Assembly: GCA_902514615.1 (NCBI GenBank) | Contig: CABXRG010000008.1 | Location: 1-38,608, forward strand | DNA length: 38,608 bases | From: an uncultured Bacteroidota bacterium | GTDB lineage: Bacteria > Bacteroidota > Bacteroidia > Flavobacteriales > Flavobacteriaceae | Reading direction: 5' to 3' | Shown: piece by piece, positions 1 to 9,273 of the stretch | Layout of the letters: each line of letters begins with the position of its first letter | Numbering within the stretch: the stretch's first letter is position 1 | Translations under genes and position numbers: made by a program | Notes under the pieces: generated by a model | The model's database searches: none | Told to the model about the DNA's origin: nothing | What the model saw: the letters and a program-made list of their open reading frames with translations, nothing else

Positions 1-222
1 ACCAACACCACCTCTACCTATGACCTTTAATGAGGGACAATTGTCTATAATATCTTTTCTAACCTGAGTAGCACTTCTAACTAGTAAAGTAGTAATTAGA
101 TTATTGTTGATGTAATCTACAAGTTGCTCTTGTGCTACTTTAGTTAGATCTACATTAAATCCATACTCTTGAAGTTTATCAACTCCAGATTCTGAGATAC
201 CGTCATTTGCTAATACTTTCAT
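1..222 (-). CDS. serA: D-3-phosphoglycerate dehydrogenase, N-terminal part (cut by window edge)
   Basis: Only the first 74 codons are inside the window; the gene runs off the left edge. The translation starts MKVLANDGIS and reaches LKVIGRGGVG, the N-terminal substrate-binding half of the D-isomer 2-hydroxyacid dehydrogenase family. The enzyme oxidises 3-phosphoglycerate to 3-phosphohydroxypyruvate with NAD+, the first step of serine synthesis in the cytoplasm. The ATG lies 2 bases after the stop of serC on the same strand, so the two consecutive serine-pathway genes are almost certainly co-transcribed, serC first. The link to serC is what favours SerA over other 2-hydroxyacid dehydrogenases. 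The NAD domain and any regulatory ACT domain are outside the window. Confidence 0.88.
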   Translation of the reverse strand, partial: MKVLANDGISESGVDKLQEYGFNVDLTKVAQEQLVDYINNNLITTLLVRSATQVRKDIIDNCPSLKVIGRGGVG

Positions 223-224
223 AG

Positions 225-1295
225 TTAGTTGTAGTTTGATTCAAATTCTTTCATACACTTAATCAATAGATTTATACTGTCAGTTGACAGAGCATTGTAA
301 ATGGATGCCCTATACCCTCCAACTGATCTATGACCATTAATACCAGATATATTATTTTCTTTACATATTTTATTAAATAATTCACCATCATATCCATTAT
401 TTAGATTGAAAGTAGCATTCATCTGACTTCTATCATCATAATCAGAAAATCCAGAGAAGCATTTATTATTATCAATCTCATCATAAATTAACTTTGATTT
501 AGTTAAATTGTTTTCGCCAATAGATTCAAGGCCTTCTTTCTTGATTAGTCTTAAATTAAGCAATACACAATAGATTGCAAATACAGGGGGAGTATTAAAA
601 GAGCTGTCTTTGTCAATATGAATCTTATAACTAAGCATTGATGGTACATTCCTAGTAATTTTATCTAATAAATTATTTTTAATTAAAACCATAGTTACAC
701 CGGCTGGTCCAAGATTCTTTTGAGCTCCTGCATAAATTAAATCAAATTTTGAAAAATCTATTTCTCTTGAAAAGATATCTGAACTCATATCGGCAAAAAG
801 TGGACAACTTGATTCAGGAAAAGAGTGAAATTGAGTTCCAAATATAGTATTGTTAGATGTTATATGTAAATAATCATAAGATCCATTAAGATCATATTCT
901 TTTGGTATGTAATTAAAATTTTTGTCTTTAGAGGAGGCTATCTCTGCTACTTTTCCAAACAATTTTGCTTCTTTGATAGCTTTGGATGACCAACTACCAG
1001 TATTAATGTATGCTGCGTTATTATTTAAAAAATTATATGCAGTCATTAAAAATTGTAAACTAGCTCCACCTTGAAGATATAAACAAGAATACTCTTCGCT
1101 ATTAAGTCCTGCTATTTCAAGAGCAAGAGATCGAGATTCTTCTAAAACATTCATAAAATCTTTACTTCTATGAGAAATTTCTAAAATAGACAATCCAGAA
1201 TTATTAAAATTCTTTACGGCAGAAGATGCTTTTTCAAAGACTTGATCTGGTAAAATTGAGGGGCCGGCACTGAAATTATGTACTCTATTATTCAT
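225..1295 (-). CDS. serC: Phosphoserine aminotransferase
   Basis: A 356-residue class V PLP aminotransferase that converts 3-phosphohydroxypyruvate and glutamate to phosphoserine; it may also serve pyridoxal synthesis. The family N-terminus HNFSAGPSILP is present, and the PLP lysine sits in the YAGAQKNLGPAG motif (about K193). A longer reading begins 13 codons upstream at 1334, but those residues are not family-like and would run into the divergent promoter region, so the ATG at 1295 is chosen. Length is normal. It is followed by serA after 2 bases. The 114-base gap to the divergent ferredoxin gene must hold the promoters for both directions. Confidence 0.95.
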   Translation of the reverse strand: MNNRVHNFSAGPSILPDQVFEKASSAVKNFNNSGLSILEISHRSKDFMNVLEESRSLALEIAGLNSEEYSCLYLQGGASLQFLMTAYNFLNNNAAYINTGSWSSKAIKEAKLFGKVAEIASSKDKNFNYIPKEYDLNGSYDYLHITSNNTIFGTQFHSFPESSCPLFADMSSDIFSREIDFSKFDLIYAGAQKNLGPAGVTMVLIKNNLLDKITRNVPSMLSYKIHIDKDSSFNTPPVFAIYCVLLNLRLIKKEGLESIGENNLTKSKLIYDEIDNNKCFSGFSDYDDRSQMNATFNLNNGYDGELFNKICKENNISGINGHRSVGGYRASIYNALSTDSINLLIKCMKEFESNYN

Positions 1296-1358
1296 AAATA
1301 TTTGCAAATATCTAAACTTACTTTTAATAAACAATTACACTAATTTTAAATTATGTAA

Positions 1359-1757
<399 letters not shown>

Positions 1758-1760
1758 TAA

Positions 1761-2852
1761 ATGAAAGTAGGTATCGTAGGATTGCCCAATGTAGGTAAAT
1801 CAACTCTTTTTAACTGTCTATCTCAAAGTAAAGCTCAAAGCGAGAATTATCCTTTTTGTACTATTGATCCAAACGTTAGTATTGTAAATGTGCCTGACTT
1901 GAGACTTGAAAAACTATCTAAACTGATTAATCCAGAAAAACTAATCCCCACCACAGTTAAGATAGTAGATATTGCAGGACTGGTTAAAGGAGCTAGTAAA
2001 GGAGAAGGATTAGGTAATAAATTCTTATCAAACATTAGAGAGACTGATGCAATAATTCATGTCCTAAGATGTTTTGATGACCCAAATATTGTTCATGTTG
2101 ATGGTAAAATAAATCCTCTATCAGATAAAGAGGTAGTAGAGTACGAATTAATCTTAAAAGACCTAGAAATAGTTGATAAAAGGTTGGACAAAATTAAAAA
2201 GACTCTAAGATCTGGTAGTAATGAATCTAAAAAAGAAATTGAAGTTTTAGATAAAGTTAGATTACAACTTGAAAATGTAAAGATAATTAGAAGTGACTTC
2301 ACTGATGATCAATTTGATGACTACATTAAACCTCTAGAGCTAATTTCATTCAAACCTATACTATATGTTTGTAATGTAGGAGAAAATGATGTTATTTCAG
2401 GTAATGATTATGTAGATCAAGTAAGAAAAGAAATTGCAAATAATGATTCAGAACTAATTATAATTTCAGCAAAAATAGAATCTGAAATAAACGAATTGGA
2501 TTCTTATGAAGAAAAAAAGATATTCCTTGATGATCTTGGTTTAGAAGAGTCTGGTTCAAACAAACTAATAAGAGCATCATATAAGTTATTAAATCTTCAT
2601 AGTTACTTTACAGCAGGAGTTAAAGAAGTTAGAGGATGGACTATTAGAATTGGAGATTCGGCTTATGATGCTGCTGGTCAAATTCACACTGATTTTCAAA
2701 AAGGTTTTATTTGTGCTGAGGTAATCAGTTACAATGATTATGTTGAAAATGGTTCTGAGTCTAAAGTGAAAGAAGCTGGAAAAATGAGATTAGAAGGTAA
2801 GGAGTATATAGTTTCAGACGGAGATATAATGCACTTTAGGTTTAACATTTAG
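1761..2852 (+). CDS. ychF: Obg-like ATPase / ribosome-binding GTPase-family protein YchF
   Basis: A 363-residue P-loop protein of the universally conserved YchF/OLA1 family. The Walker A/G1 motif GLPNVGKST is at residues 7-15 and G3 DIAGLVKGAS at 70-79. The G4 position reads NVGE (205-208) instead of NKxD, the change linked in this family to ATP over GTP preference. A helical insertion covers about 125-190 and a TGS domain about 278-361. Known members bind ribosomes and affect stress responses. Length is typical. It starts 3 bases after the ferredoxin stop and ends 13 bases before parE, so all four plus-strand genes may share a transcript. Confidence 0.96.
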   Translation: MKVGIVGLPNVGKSTLFNCLSQSKAQSENYPFCTIDPNVSIVNVPDLRLEKLSKLINPEKLIPTTVKIVDIAGLVKGASKGEGLGNKFLSNIRETDAIIHVLRCFDDPNIVHVDGKINPLSDKEVVEYELILKDLEIVDKRLDKIKKTLRSGSNESKKEIEVLDKVRLQLENVKIIRSDFTDDQFDDYIKPLELISFKPILYVCNVGENDVISGNDYVDQVRKEIANNDSELIIISAKIESEINELDSYEEKKIFLDDLGLEESGSNKLIRASYKLLNLHSYFTAGVKEVRGWTIRIGDSAYDAAGQIHTDFQKGFICAEVISYNDYVENGSESKVKEAGKMRLEGKEYIVSDGDIMHFRFNI

Positions 2853-2865
2853 TATATTTATATAA

Positions 2866-4722
2866 ATGGCAAGTACATCAAATTATACTGAGGAAAATAT
2901 TAAATCACTTGATTGGAGAGAACATATAAGGTTAAGACCTGGTATGTATATCGGTAAGTCTGGTGATGGCTCATCCCCTGATGATGGTATATATGTATTG
3001 CTTAAAGAGGTTATCGATAATTGTGTAGATGAGTTTGTTATGGGTGAGGGAAAAGTTATTGATATTATTATAAATGATGACTTTGTTTCGGTAAGAGATT
3101 TTGGTAGAGGTATACCTATCGGTAAAGTTGTAGATGTTGTTTCTAAGATGAATACAGGAGGTAAGTATGATACTAGAGCATTTAAAAAATCAGTCGGTTT
3201 AAATGGTGTTGGAACTAAGGCAGTAAATGCCCTTTCCTCTTCATTTATAGTTTCTTCTACTAGAGAAGGCAAGACTAAATCAGCAAATTTTGAACTAGGA
3301 ATTTTAACCAATGAGGATTTAAATTCTAGTGAGGAGAAAAATGGAACATATGTTGAGTTTAAGCCAGATCAAACGATTTTTAAAAATTATAAATACAGAT
3401 TGGAATATGTAGAAAAGATGATTAAATTCTATGTATATCTAAATCCAGGTTTAACAATTAAACTTAATGGAAACAAGTTTAAATCTGACTTCGGACTTAA
3501 AGATTTAATAGAGGATCAATCTAATGTTCAGGATTTCTTATACCCTATAATTCATCTTAAAGGTGATGATATTGAAGTAGCTATTACACACTCAAGAACT
3601 CAATATAGTGAAGAGTATTATTCATTTGTAAATGGCCAATATACGGTTCAAGGAGGGACTCATCAAACTGCATTTAGAGAAGCTTTTGTTAAAACCATTA
3701 GAGAGTTTTTTGGTAAAAATTATGAAACTTCAGATATAAGAAAATCGATTATATCTGCAGTAAGTATTAAGGTTATGGAGCCTGTTTTTGAATCTCAAAC
3801 AAAAACTAAACTTGGATCTACTGAAATGGGTAAGGGCTTAAAATCAGTTAGAGTTTTTATAAATGATTTCGTAAAAGAGAAGCTTGACAATTATTTACAT
3901 AAAAACTCTGAAATTGCAAAATCAATCCAGAATAAAATTATTCAAGCAGAAAGAGAGAGGAAAGAATTATCCGGTATTAGAAAATTAGCTCGTGACAGAG
4001 CAAAAAAAGCAAGCCTTCACAATAAGAAATTAAGGGATTGTAGGGTTCATCTAAACGAATTGAAAAAGGATAACAGACTTGAATCTACAATATTTATTAC
4101 TGAGGGTGACTCAGCTAGTGGTTCAATAACTAAATCAAGAGATGTTAATACTCAGGCTGTTTTTAGCCTAAGAGGAAAACCCTTAAATTCTTTTGGTATG
4201 ACTAAAAAAATAGTTTACGAAAATGAAGAATTTAATTTACTTCAGGCTGCACTAAATATTGAAAATAGCATGGAGGATCTTAGATATAATAACATTGTTA
4301 TAGCTACTGATGCTGATGTAGATGGAATGCATATTAGATTACTAATTATAACTTTCTTTTTACAATTCTATCCAGAACTATTAAAGAATGGGCATTTATA
4401 TATATTACAGACTCCTATATTTAGAGTAAGAAATAAAGATAAAACTCATTATTGTTACAGCGAGGCTGAAAAAAATAAAATCATGAACTCATCAAAGAGT
4501 AAGTGGGAAATCACTAGATTTAAAGGATTAGGTGAAATTTCGCCAAATGAGTTTAAAAATTTTATAGGTGATGATATCAGATTAGATCCCGTTATTATAG
4601 ACACCTCAACAACAGTTGAAGAGCTCTTGAAATTTTACATGGGTAAAAACACTCCTGATAGACAACAGTTTATTATAGATAATTTAAAAGTTGAATTAGA
4701 TATTATAAATGAAAATGATTGA
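2866..4722 (+). CDS. parE: DNA topoisomerase IV subunit B
   Basis: A 618-residue ATPase subunit of topoisomerase IV, which decatenates daughter chromosomes. GHKL ATPase motifs are visible: [10 protein letters not shown] (48-57, catalytic Glu and Mg-binding Asn), DFGRGIP (78-84) and [14 protein letters not shown] (111-124). The TOPRIM domain has TEGDSASGS near 412 and DADVDG near 482. The N-terminus [17 protein letters not shown] plus [11 protein letters not shown] is the flavobacterial ParE form rather than GyrB. The pairing with an overlapping parC confirms topoisomerase IV rather than gyrase. The leader ATATTTATATAAATG has no Shine-Dalgarno sequence, as is usual in this phylum. Confidence 0.95.
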   Translation: MASTSNYTEENIKSLDWREHIRLRPGMYIGKSGDGSSPDDGIYVLLKEVIDNCVDEFVMGEGKVIDIIINDDFVSVRDFGRGIPIGKVVDVVSKMNTGGKYDTRAFKKSVGLNGVGTKAVNALSSSFIVSSTREGKTKSANFELGILTNEDLNSSEEKNGTYVEFKPDQTIFKNYKYRLEYVEKMIKFYVYLNPGLTIKLNGNKFKSDFGLKDLIEDQSNVQDFLYPIIHLKGDDIEVAITHSRTQYSEEYYSFVNGQYTVQGGTHQTAFREAFVKTIREFFGKNYETSDIRKSIISAVSIKVMEPVFESQTKTKLGSTEMGKGLKSVRVFINDFVKEKLDNYLHKNSEIAKSIQNKIIQAERERKELSGIRKLARDRAKKASLHNKKLRDCRVHLNELKKDNRLESTIFITEGDSASGSITKSRDVNTQAVFSLRGKPLNSFGMTKKIVYENEEFNLLQAALNIENSMEDLRYNNIVIATDADVDGMHIRLLIITFFLQFYPELLKNGHLYILQTPIFRVRNKDKTHYCYSEAEKNKIMNSSKSKWEITRFKGLGEISPNEFKNFIGDDIRLDPVIIDTSTTVEELLKFYMGKNTPDRQQFIIDNLKVELDIINEND

Positions 4723-6793
4723 TAATCCAGAAAATATAAATACTACTGAAGACTCTAATTCTCTAATCAAGGTAGGGGGTATGTATAAAGAGTGGTTTCT
4801 AGACTATGCTTCTTATGTTATTTTAGAAAGAGCTGTTCCAGACTTAATGGATGGTTTAAAACCAGTTCAAAGGAGAATACTTCACTCAATGTTTGACCTT
4901 GAAGATGGTAGGTATAACAAAGTAGCTAATGTTGTTGGTCACACCATGCAATATCACCCTCATGGTGATGCGAGTATTTCAGATGCAATGGTTCAAGTAG
5001 GTCAAAAAGAGCTTTTAATCGACATGCAGGGTAACTGGGGTAATATTTATACCGGTGATAAAGCAGCTGCTTCAAGATATATTGAGGCTAGACTTTCAAA
5101 GTTTGCTCTAGAAGTAGTTTTTAACCCTAAAACAACTAATTGGCAGCTTTCATATGATGGAAGAAAGAAAGAGCCAATACATTTGCCTGTAAAATTTCCT
5201 CTTTTACTTGCTCAAGGGGCAGAGGGAATAGCAGTTGGATTATCCACTAAAATTTTGCCTCATAATTTTAACGAATTAATTGATGGAAGTATAAAATATT
5301 TAAAGGGAAGAAGTTTTAAGTTATATCCTGATTTTCAAACAGGTGGAAGTATCGATATTAAAAATTATAATGATGGTAATCGAGGTGGAAAAGTTAAAGT
5401 CAGAGCCTTAGTAGAGAAATATGACAAGAACATTATTAAAATAAAAGAGATTCCCTACGGAACAACTACAGCTTCGCTAATAGAGTCAATAATTAAAGCC
5501 TCTGAGAAAGGTAAACTTAAAATTAAAAAGATTGAAGATAATACATCATCTGATGTTGAAGTTCTTGTTTATTTACCATCAGGTTCATCAATGCAAAAAA
5601 GTATTGATTCATTATTTGCATTTACACAATGTGAAGTATCAATCTCTCCTTTGTGTTGTGTTATTTCAGACAATAAGCCACAATTCCTAGGTGTTAAAGA
5701 AATACTCAAAACCTCTACTGATAACACTAAAAATTTATTGAAGAATGAATTAGAAATTCAATTAAATGAGTTAGAAAGTCAATGGCATACTATATCACTT
5801 GAGAGGATTTTTATTGAAAACAGAATATATAGAGACATTGAAGAGATAACAACTTGGGATGAAGTTATATCCAGTATAGATAAAGGTTTAGACCCTTTTA
5901 AAAAGAAATTAAAAAGAGAGATTACTGTTGATGATATAAAAAAGTTAACTGAGATTCCAATTAGAAAAATTTCAAAATTTGATTTAAATAAGGTGAAAGA
6001 AAAGCTCAGTAATATTGAGGTTAACATTGAAGAAGTAAAGAATAATCTCGCTCACTTAGTTGATTATACCATCCAATATTTTACACACCTTAAAAAGCAT
6101 TACGGAAAAGAAAGAAAAAGAAAAACTATAATTGAAGAATTTAATGATCTTGATAAAAAGAAAATTTCAATCAAAAATCAAAAACTATATGTGAATAAAG
6201 ATGAAGGTTTTATAGGCACAACTCTTAAGAAGGATGAATTTATATCTGATTGCTCGGATCTAGATGATGTTATAGTGTTTACAAAAGAAGGTATTATGAA
6301 AGTGGTTAAGGTTGATAGTAAAGTTTTTATTGGTAAAGATATTTTACATGTATCCTTATTTAATTCAGAAAGTAAGGAGAAAACTTATAATCTGATATAT
6401 AGGGATGGTAAAAAAGGCACCTCTTATATGAAGCGTTTTAAAGTCTCTGGTGTTATCAGAGATAAGGAGTATAACTTGACTCAGGGTAAACAGAGTTCAG
6501 AGGTTTTATATTTCAGCTCAAACAATAAAGATATTGCGGATGTAGTTACTATTCATCTAAGAAAACGTGCTTCAATTAAAAAGATAAAATGGGAAGTTGA
6601 TTTTGCTGACTTAGCAACAAAAGGTAGAGATTCTAAAGGAAACATTGTCACTAAGTATAGTATAAGAAAGGTTTCATACAAAGAGAAAAATTCTGTTGAG
6701 CAAAAAATAAAAAAAATAGATCAGATAGAAGTTAATGATGAAGAACAAGTTTCCGATGATAAAGATCAAACTCAAACAAAACTAGATTTTTAA
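4709..6793 (+). CDS. parC: DNA topoisomerase IV subunit A, with short C-terminal domain
   Basis: A 694-residue breakage-reunion subunit that forms topoisomerase IV with ParE. The DNA-linking tyrosine is Y124 in ASRYIEARL; the quinolone-pocket region reads [12 protein letters not shown] (83-94). A winged-helix, tower and coiled-coil core is followed by a C-terminal beta-propeller that here seems to hold only about three blades before a charged tail ending KLDF. Flavobacterial ParC proteins I know are about 200 residues longer, so this domain looks reduced, but no in-frame break is visible. The start overlaps the parE end by 14 bases (ATG at 4709, or 4715). The stop overlaps the convergent lipoprotein stop by 4 bases. 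Confidence 0.94.
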   Translation: MKMIDNPENINTTEDSNSLIKVGGMYKEWFLDYASYVILERAVPDLMDGLKPVQRRILHSMFDLEDGRYNKVANVVGHTMQYHPHGDASISDAMVQVGQKELLIDMQGNWGNIYTGDKAAASRYIEARLSKFALEVVFNPKTTNWQLSYDGRKKEPIHLPVKFPLLLAQGAEGIAVGLSTKILPHNFNELIDGSIKYLKGRSFKLYPDFQTGGSIDIKNYNDGNRGGKVKVRALVEKYDKNIIKIKEIPYGTTTASLIESIIKASEKGKLKIKKIEDNTSSDVEVLVYLPSGSSMQKSIDSLFAFTQCEVSISPLCCVISDNKPQFLGVKEILKTSTDNTKNLLKNELEIQLNELESQWHTISLERIFIENRIYRDIEEITTWDEVISSIDKGLDPFKKKLKREITVDDIKKLTEIPIRKISKFDLNKVKEKLSNIEVNIEEVKNNLAHLVDYTIQYFTHLKKHYGKERKRKTIIEEFNDLDKKKISIKNQKLYVNKDEGFIGTTLKKDEFISDCSDLDDVIVFTKEGIMKVVKVDSKVFIGKDILHVSLFNSESKEKTYNLIYRDGKKGTSYMKRFKVSGVIRDKEYNLTQGKQSSEVLYFSSNNKDIADVVTIHLRKRASIKKIKWEVDFADLATKGRDSKGNIVTKYSIRKVSYKEKNSVEQKIKKIDQIEVNDEEQVSDDKDQTQTKLDF

Positions 6794-7161
6794 TTAGAAA
6801 TTCTTTTTACTGTTCCTCTGCTTATTTTTTGTGGATTGCTCACTTGTGAATACTCAAAGTCATATTCATTGCCATAAGTTCTTAGAATTTTAATTTTTAT
6901 TGGCCTTTTCTCTTGATTTGTTCTTGGTCTGATTTTAGTTAATAAAAACTCACATTCATTAACCCAACTAATAGTTGATGAATCACTTATTCCATTATAA
7001 GTTTCAATTTCAAAATCTTCAGTTCTTATGAAAGTTGACTTTATTAATGAATCGTTAAGAGTAGTGGTAAATTCAAATGTTCCTGTTTTAAAATCAACAC
7101 AATTTCTCTCAACTGAGTAGCATGAGCTTAGAAGTATTAAAAGCATTAATGATCTTTTCAT
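6790..7161 (-). CDS. Small conserved lipoprotein next to parC
   Basis: A 123-residue protein with a lipoprotein signal peptide (hydrophobic 5-11, lipobox LSSC with Cys14). The body contains a DFKTGTFEF segment, a predicted all-beta pattern, WVNECEF near the middle and FEYSQV near the end. I recognise the type as a small lipoprotein commonly found beside parC in Flavobacteriia; such proteins are sometimes mislabelled 'DNA topoisomerase IV', but no topoisomerase motif is present. Function unknown; it should be anchored in a membrane facing the periplasm. It starts 1 base after the stop of the XRE regulator gene, suggesting one transcript, and its stop codon overlaps the convergent parC stop. 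Confidence 0.8.
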   Translation of the reverse strand: MKRSLMLLILLSSCYSVERNCVDFKTGTFEFTTTLNDSLIKSTFIRTEDFEIETYNGISDSSTISWVNECEFLLTKIRPRTNQEKRPIKIKILRTYGNEYDFEYSQVSNPQKISRGTVKRISN

Positions 7162-7162
7162 C

Positions 7163-7528
7163 TTAAAGTTTATCTATTTGTTCAAATTTATTGTTTTCAT
7201 AGATAAGAATGATTGATTTAAGGCTATTATTAGAATCTTTAACAGAATATTCAGAGGTTTCTTCATCTTGGTTAGAAAAAAGCTCATTAGACTCATTTAT
7301 ATTAGTTTTTAGAGATTTCTCTGTACCAAATATTAAATAATCAGTACTAATATCATCAAAACAGCTAGAAATCTTAGATACAATATCGAGACTAGGATTA
7401 TTTCTTTCAGAGAGTAGGTGAGAGATAGAAGACTTTGGAACATCTATTTTTTCGGCAAACTCCGAGTTGGTTAAGTTGTTATCATTAATGATGTCTTTTA
7501 TTCTTTTTAGTATATCTTTATTATTCAT
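7163..7528 (-). CDS. XRE-family helix-turn-helix regulator
   Basis: A 121-residue DNA-binding protein. The N-terminal HTH_3 domain (about 5-68) shows the Cro/CI pattern: NSEFAEKIDVPKSSISHLLS, followed by NPSLDIVSKISSCF and DYLIFG. The acidic linker (about 75-100) is low in complexity, and the C-terminal stretch SIILIYENNKFEQI is predicted beta and resembles the tail of other flavobacterial XRE proteins. Targets are unknown. Because it is the first gene before a small lipoprotein and has an imperfect palindrome upstream (7586-7601), autoregulation is plausible but not shown. Confidence 0.85.
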   Translation of the reverse strand: MNNKDILKRIKDIINDNNLTNSEFAEKIDVPKSSISHLLSERNNPSLDIVSKISSCFDDISTDYLIFGTEKSLKTNINESNELFSNQDEETSEYSVKDSNNSLKSIILIYENNKFEQIDKL

Positions 7529-7585
7529 CTTTTACTTTTATTATATTCTATAACTTATTGATTTACAACATTTAAATTATATATA

Positions 7586-7601
7586 GTTCACAATTGTAAA
7601 C
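7586..7601. promoter_or_regulatory. Imperfect palindrome between xre and lrp genes (candidate operator)
   Basis: GTTCACAATTGTAAAC is a palindrome except for one base pair position (positions 4 and 13). It lies in the 197-base gap between the divergent XRE and Lrp/AsnC genes, the longest gene-free gap in the window. Further TTTACA/TGTAAA half-sites occur at 7563 and 7614. Either neighbouring regulator could bind here. No other gene or RNA is seen in this gap. Inference from symmetry and position. Confidence 0.35.
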
Positions 7602-7725
7602 ATAAGAAACAAATGTAAATTGACCAAAAAAAAGAGTAAAAAAATTTAAAAGAAATAGTAGAAAATTATTTAAAAGATTTAAATCATTTCAAAAATTTAA
7701 TATTTTAGCATATACACCAGACAAA

Positions 7726-8199
7726 ATGCAAAAATTAGACGACGTCGATAGAAAGATACTTGATATATTAATCGACAACACCAGAACCCCTTTTACGGAC
7801 ATAGCTAAAAGACTTTTAATCTCTGCTGGAACTGTCCATGTAAGAGTTAAAAAAATGGAAGATCTAGGAATTATAAAAGGTTCTTCTTTAACATTAGACT
7901 ATAAAATGCTTGGATATAACTTTATAGCATATGTAGGTATTTTAATAGATAGATCAAGAAGAACTTATGAGATAATCGATGAATTAAAAAAGAAACCCTA
8001 CATAACAGTTGCACATATAACAACTGGAAAATATAATATCTTTTGTAAAATCAGAGCAAAAGGAACTGAACATGCAAGAGACATAATCTTTTCAATTGAT
8101 GATGTAGAAGGGGTTTTAAGAACTGAAACTATGATTTCTTTAGAGGAAAGCATTAATGATAAGAAAAGATTAATGAAAAATATATTTCAGGACCTATAA
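7726..8199 (+). CDS. Lrp/AsnC-family transcriptional regulator
   Basis: A 157-residue regulator. The N-terminal winged HTH opens with LDDVDRKILDILIDNTRTPF and continues through IAKRLLISAGTVHVRVKKMEDLGIIKG in the usual Lrp order. The C-terminal RAM (ligand-binding, oligomerising) domain covers about 65-150 with YIVAHITTGKYN-like and DVEGVLRTETMISL segments (the actual text is YITVAHITTGKYN). These regulators respond to amino acids or related ligands. The ligand cannot be read from the sequence. A weak -7 match, TATTTTAG, lies at 7701-7708. The stop overlaps the convergent aroB stop region by 6 bases. Confidence 0.92.
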   Translation: MQKLDDVDRKILDILIDNTRTPFTDIAKRLLISAGTVHVRVKKMEDLGIIKGSSLTLDYKMLGYNFIAYVGILIDRSRRTYEIIDELKKKPYITVAHITTGKYNIFCKIRAKGTEHARDIIFSIDDVEGVLRTETMISLEESINDKKRLMKNIFQDL

Positions 8200-9228
8200 A
8201 CTATTAGAATAGAACTTAAAGGACTCCTCAAATAGTTCTTTAGTTATCTCCTGATCAATAAATGGCTCTCCAATAGCTTTCAATAAAACGAAGTTAATTT
8301 TACTTCCGTCGTTTTTCTTGTCATAGATCATCAGATCATGGATTTCTTGGATATCCTTATCAGAAAAATCAACTTTCTTGAAATATTTTAAAACATTTTT
8401 TTTGATATTTTCCAAGTCAGATAATGGGAAATTTAAGTGTTTGTGAGAAATATATAATTCAGTTATTAAACCAATTGTTATAGCTTCACCATGTTTAAGC
8501 TCATTTATTTCTGATGATTTGAAAGAATATGATTCAACTGCATGACCAATAGTGTGACCAAGATTTAGGATCTTTCTAAGATTAGACTCAAACTTATCTG
8601 ACTCAACTATTTCCTTTTTGATTTTTGAGTATTTATCAATTATGTAGCCTACATCTTTATAAAAATCTAGCTCAATCAATGAGTTAAAATTGAGATCCTC
8701 TTTATCGGTAAGTAAACTGTGCTTGAATACCTCTGCGTATCCATTTAAAAACTCTTCTTTGGAAAGTGTTTTAAGATAATCACTATCTAAAATAACCTCG
8801 GATGGGTCATTAAAAATTCCAATTTGATTTTTTAATAATTTAAAGTCTATTCCTGTTTTGCCTCCATGAGCAGCATCAACCATTCCTAAAAGTGTAGTTG
8901 GGATATTTATAAAACTTATCCCTCTTAAATAAGTAGAAGCAGCGAAACCTCCCATGTCCGTTAATACTCCTCCTCCTAAATTGATTAATAGAGATTTTCT
9001 ATCAGCTTTATGCGTATTGAATTTATCCCATATAACTAGACACGTGTCAATATTCTTGTTCTCTTCCCCAGAATTAATGATTATTTTATTGAACTGTTTA
9101 ATTTTAGTTTTTTCAATAAAAGAGTCAAAACAAAATTTATTAGTGTTTTCATCAACCAGAATAAATATTGAAGAAAATTTATTTGAGGTCAATTTTTCCT
9201 TTAATGATGAATATTGATCTATTTTCAT
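8194..9228 (-). CDS. aroB: 3-dehydroquinate synthase
   Basis: A 344-residue NAD+- and zinc-dependent enzyme that cyclises DAHP to 3-dehydroquinate, step 2 of the shikimate pathway. The NAD-binding GGGVLTDMGGF (85-95) is present, followed by RGISFINIPTTLLGMVDAA and GGKTGID. Zinc ligands are in GYAEVFKHSLL (Glu166), LNLGHTIGHA and LKHGEAITIG. The segment normally read as DAS-V/I-GGKTG is DAAHGGKTG here, a small departure from the consensus I know. It is convergent with the lrp gene and divergent from proline dehydrogenase. The other shikimate gene in this window, aroC, is 21 kb away. Confidence 0.96.
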   Translation of the reverse strand: MKIDQYSSLKEKLTSNKFSSIFILVDENTNKFCFDSFIEKTKIKQFNKIIINSGEENKNIDTCLVIWDKFNTHKADRKSLLINLGGGVLTDMGGFAASTYLRGISFINIPTTLLGMVDAAHGGKTGIDFKLLKNQIGIFNDPSEVILDSDYLKTLSKEEFLNGYAEVFKHSLLTDKEDLNFNSLIELDFYKDVGYIIDKYSKIKKEIVESDKFESNLRKILNLGHTIGHAVESYSFKSSEINELKHGEAITIGLITELYISHKHLNFPLSDLENIKKNVLKYFKKVDFSDKDIQEIHDLMIYDKKNDGSKINFVLLKAIGEPFIDQEITKELFEESFKFYSNSL

Positions 9229-9232
9229 TAAT

Positions 9233-9240
9233 TAATTTTG
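9233..9240 (+). promoter_or_regulatory. Candidate -7 promoter element (TAATTTTG) of proline dehydrogenase gene
   Basis: TAATTTTG matches TAnnTTTG exactly and lies 33 bases upstream of the chosen start at 9274. A TTG at 9214-9216 gives a 16-base spacer, somewhat short for a -33 element. Its position inside the formal upstream reading frame (9238 onward) supports the downstream start. Pattern-based prediction. Confidence 0.4.
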
Positions 9241-9273
9241 ATTAATTTTATACCAAAATTAGGTATTTATTTT

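Noticed and set aside
2883-3311. A 142-codon open frame on the minus strand inside parE
   Set aside because: It lies wholly within strongly conserved parE codons, has a low-complexity Ser/Leu/Pro translation and matches no family; it is an antisense shadow.
6790-7161. Labelling the small lipoprotein a DNA topoisomerase IV component
   Set aside because: It has a lipoprotein signal and no topoisomerase motif; only its position next to parC suggests that name.
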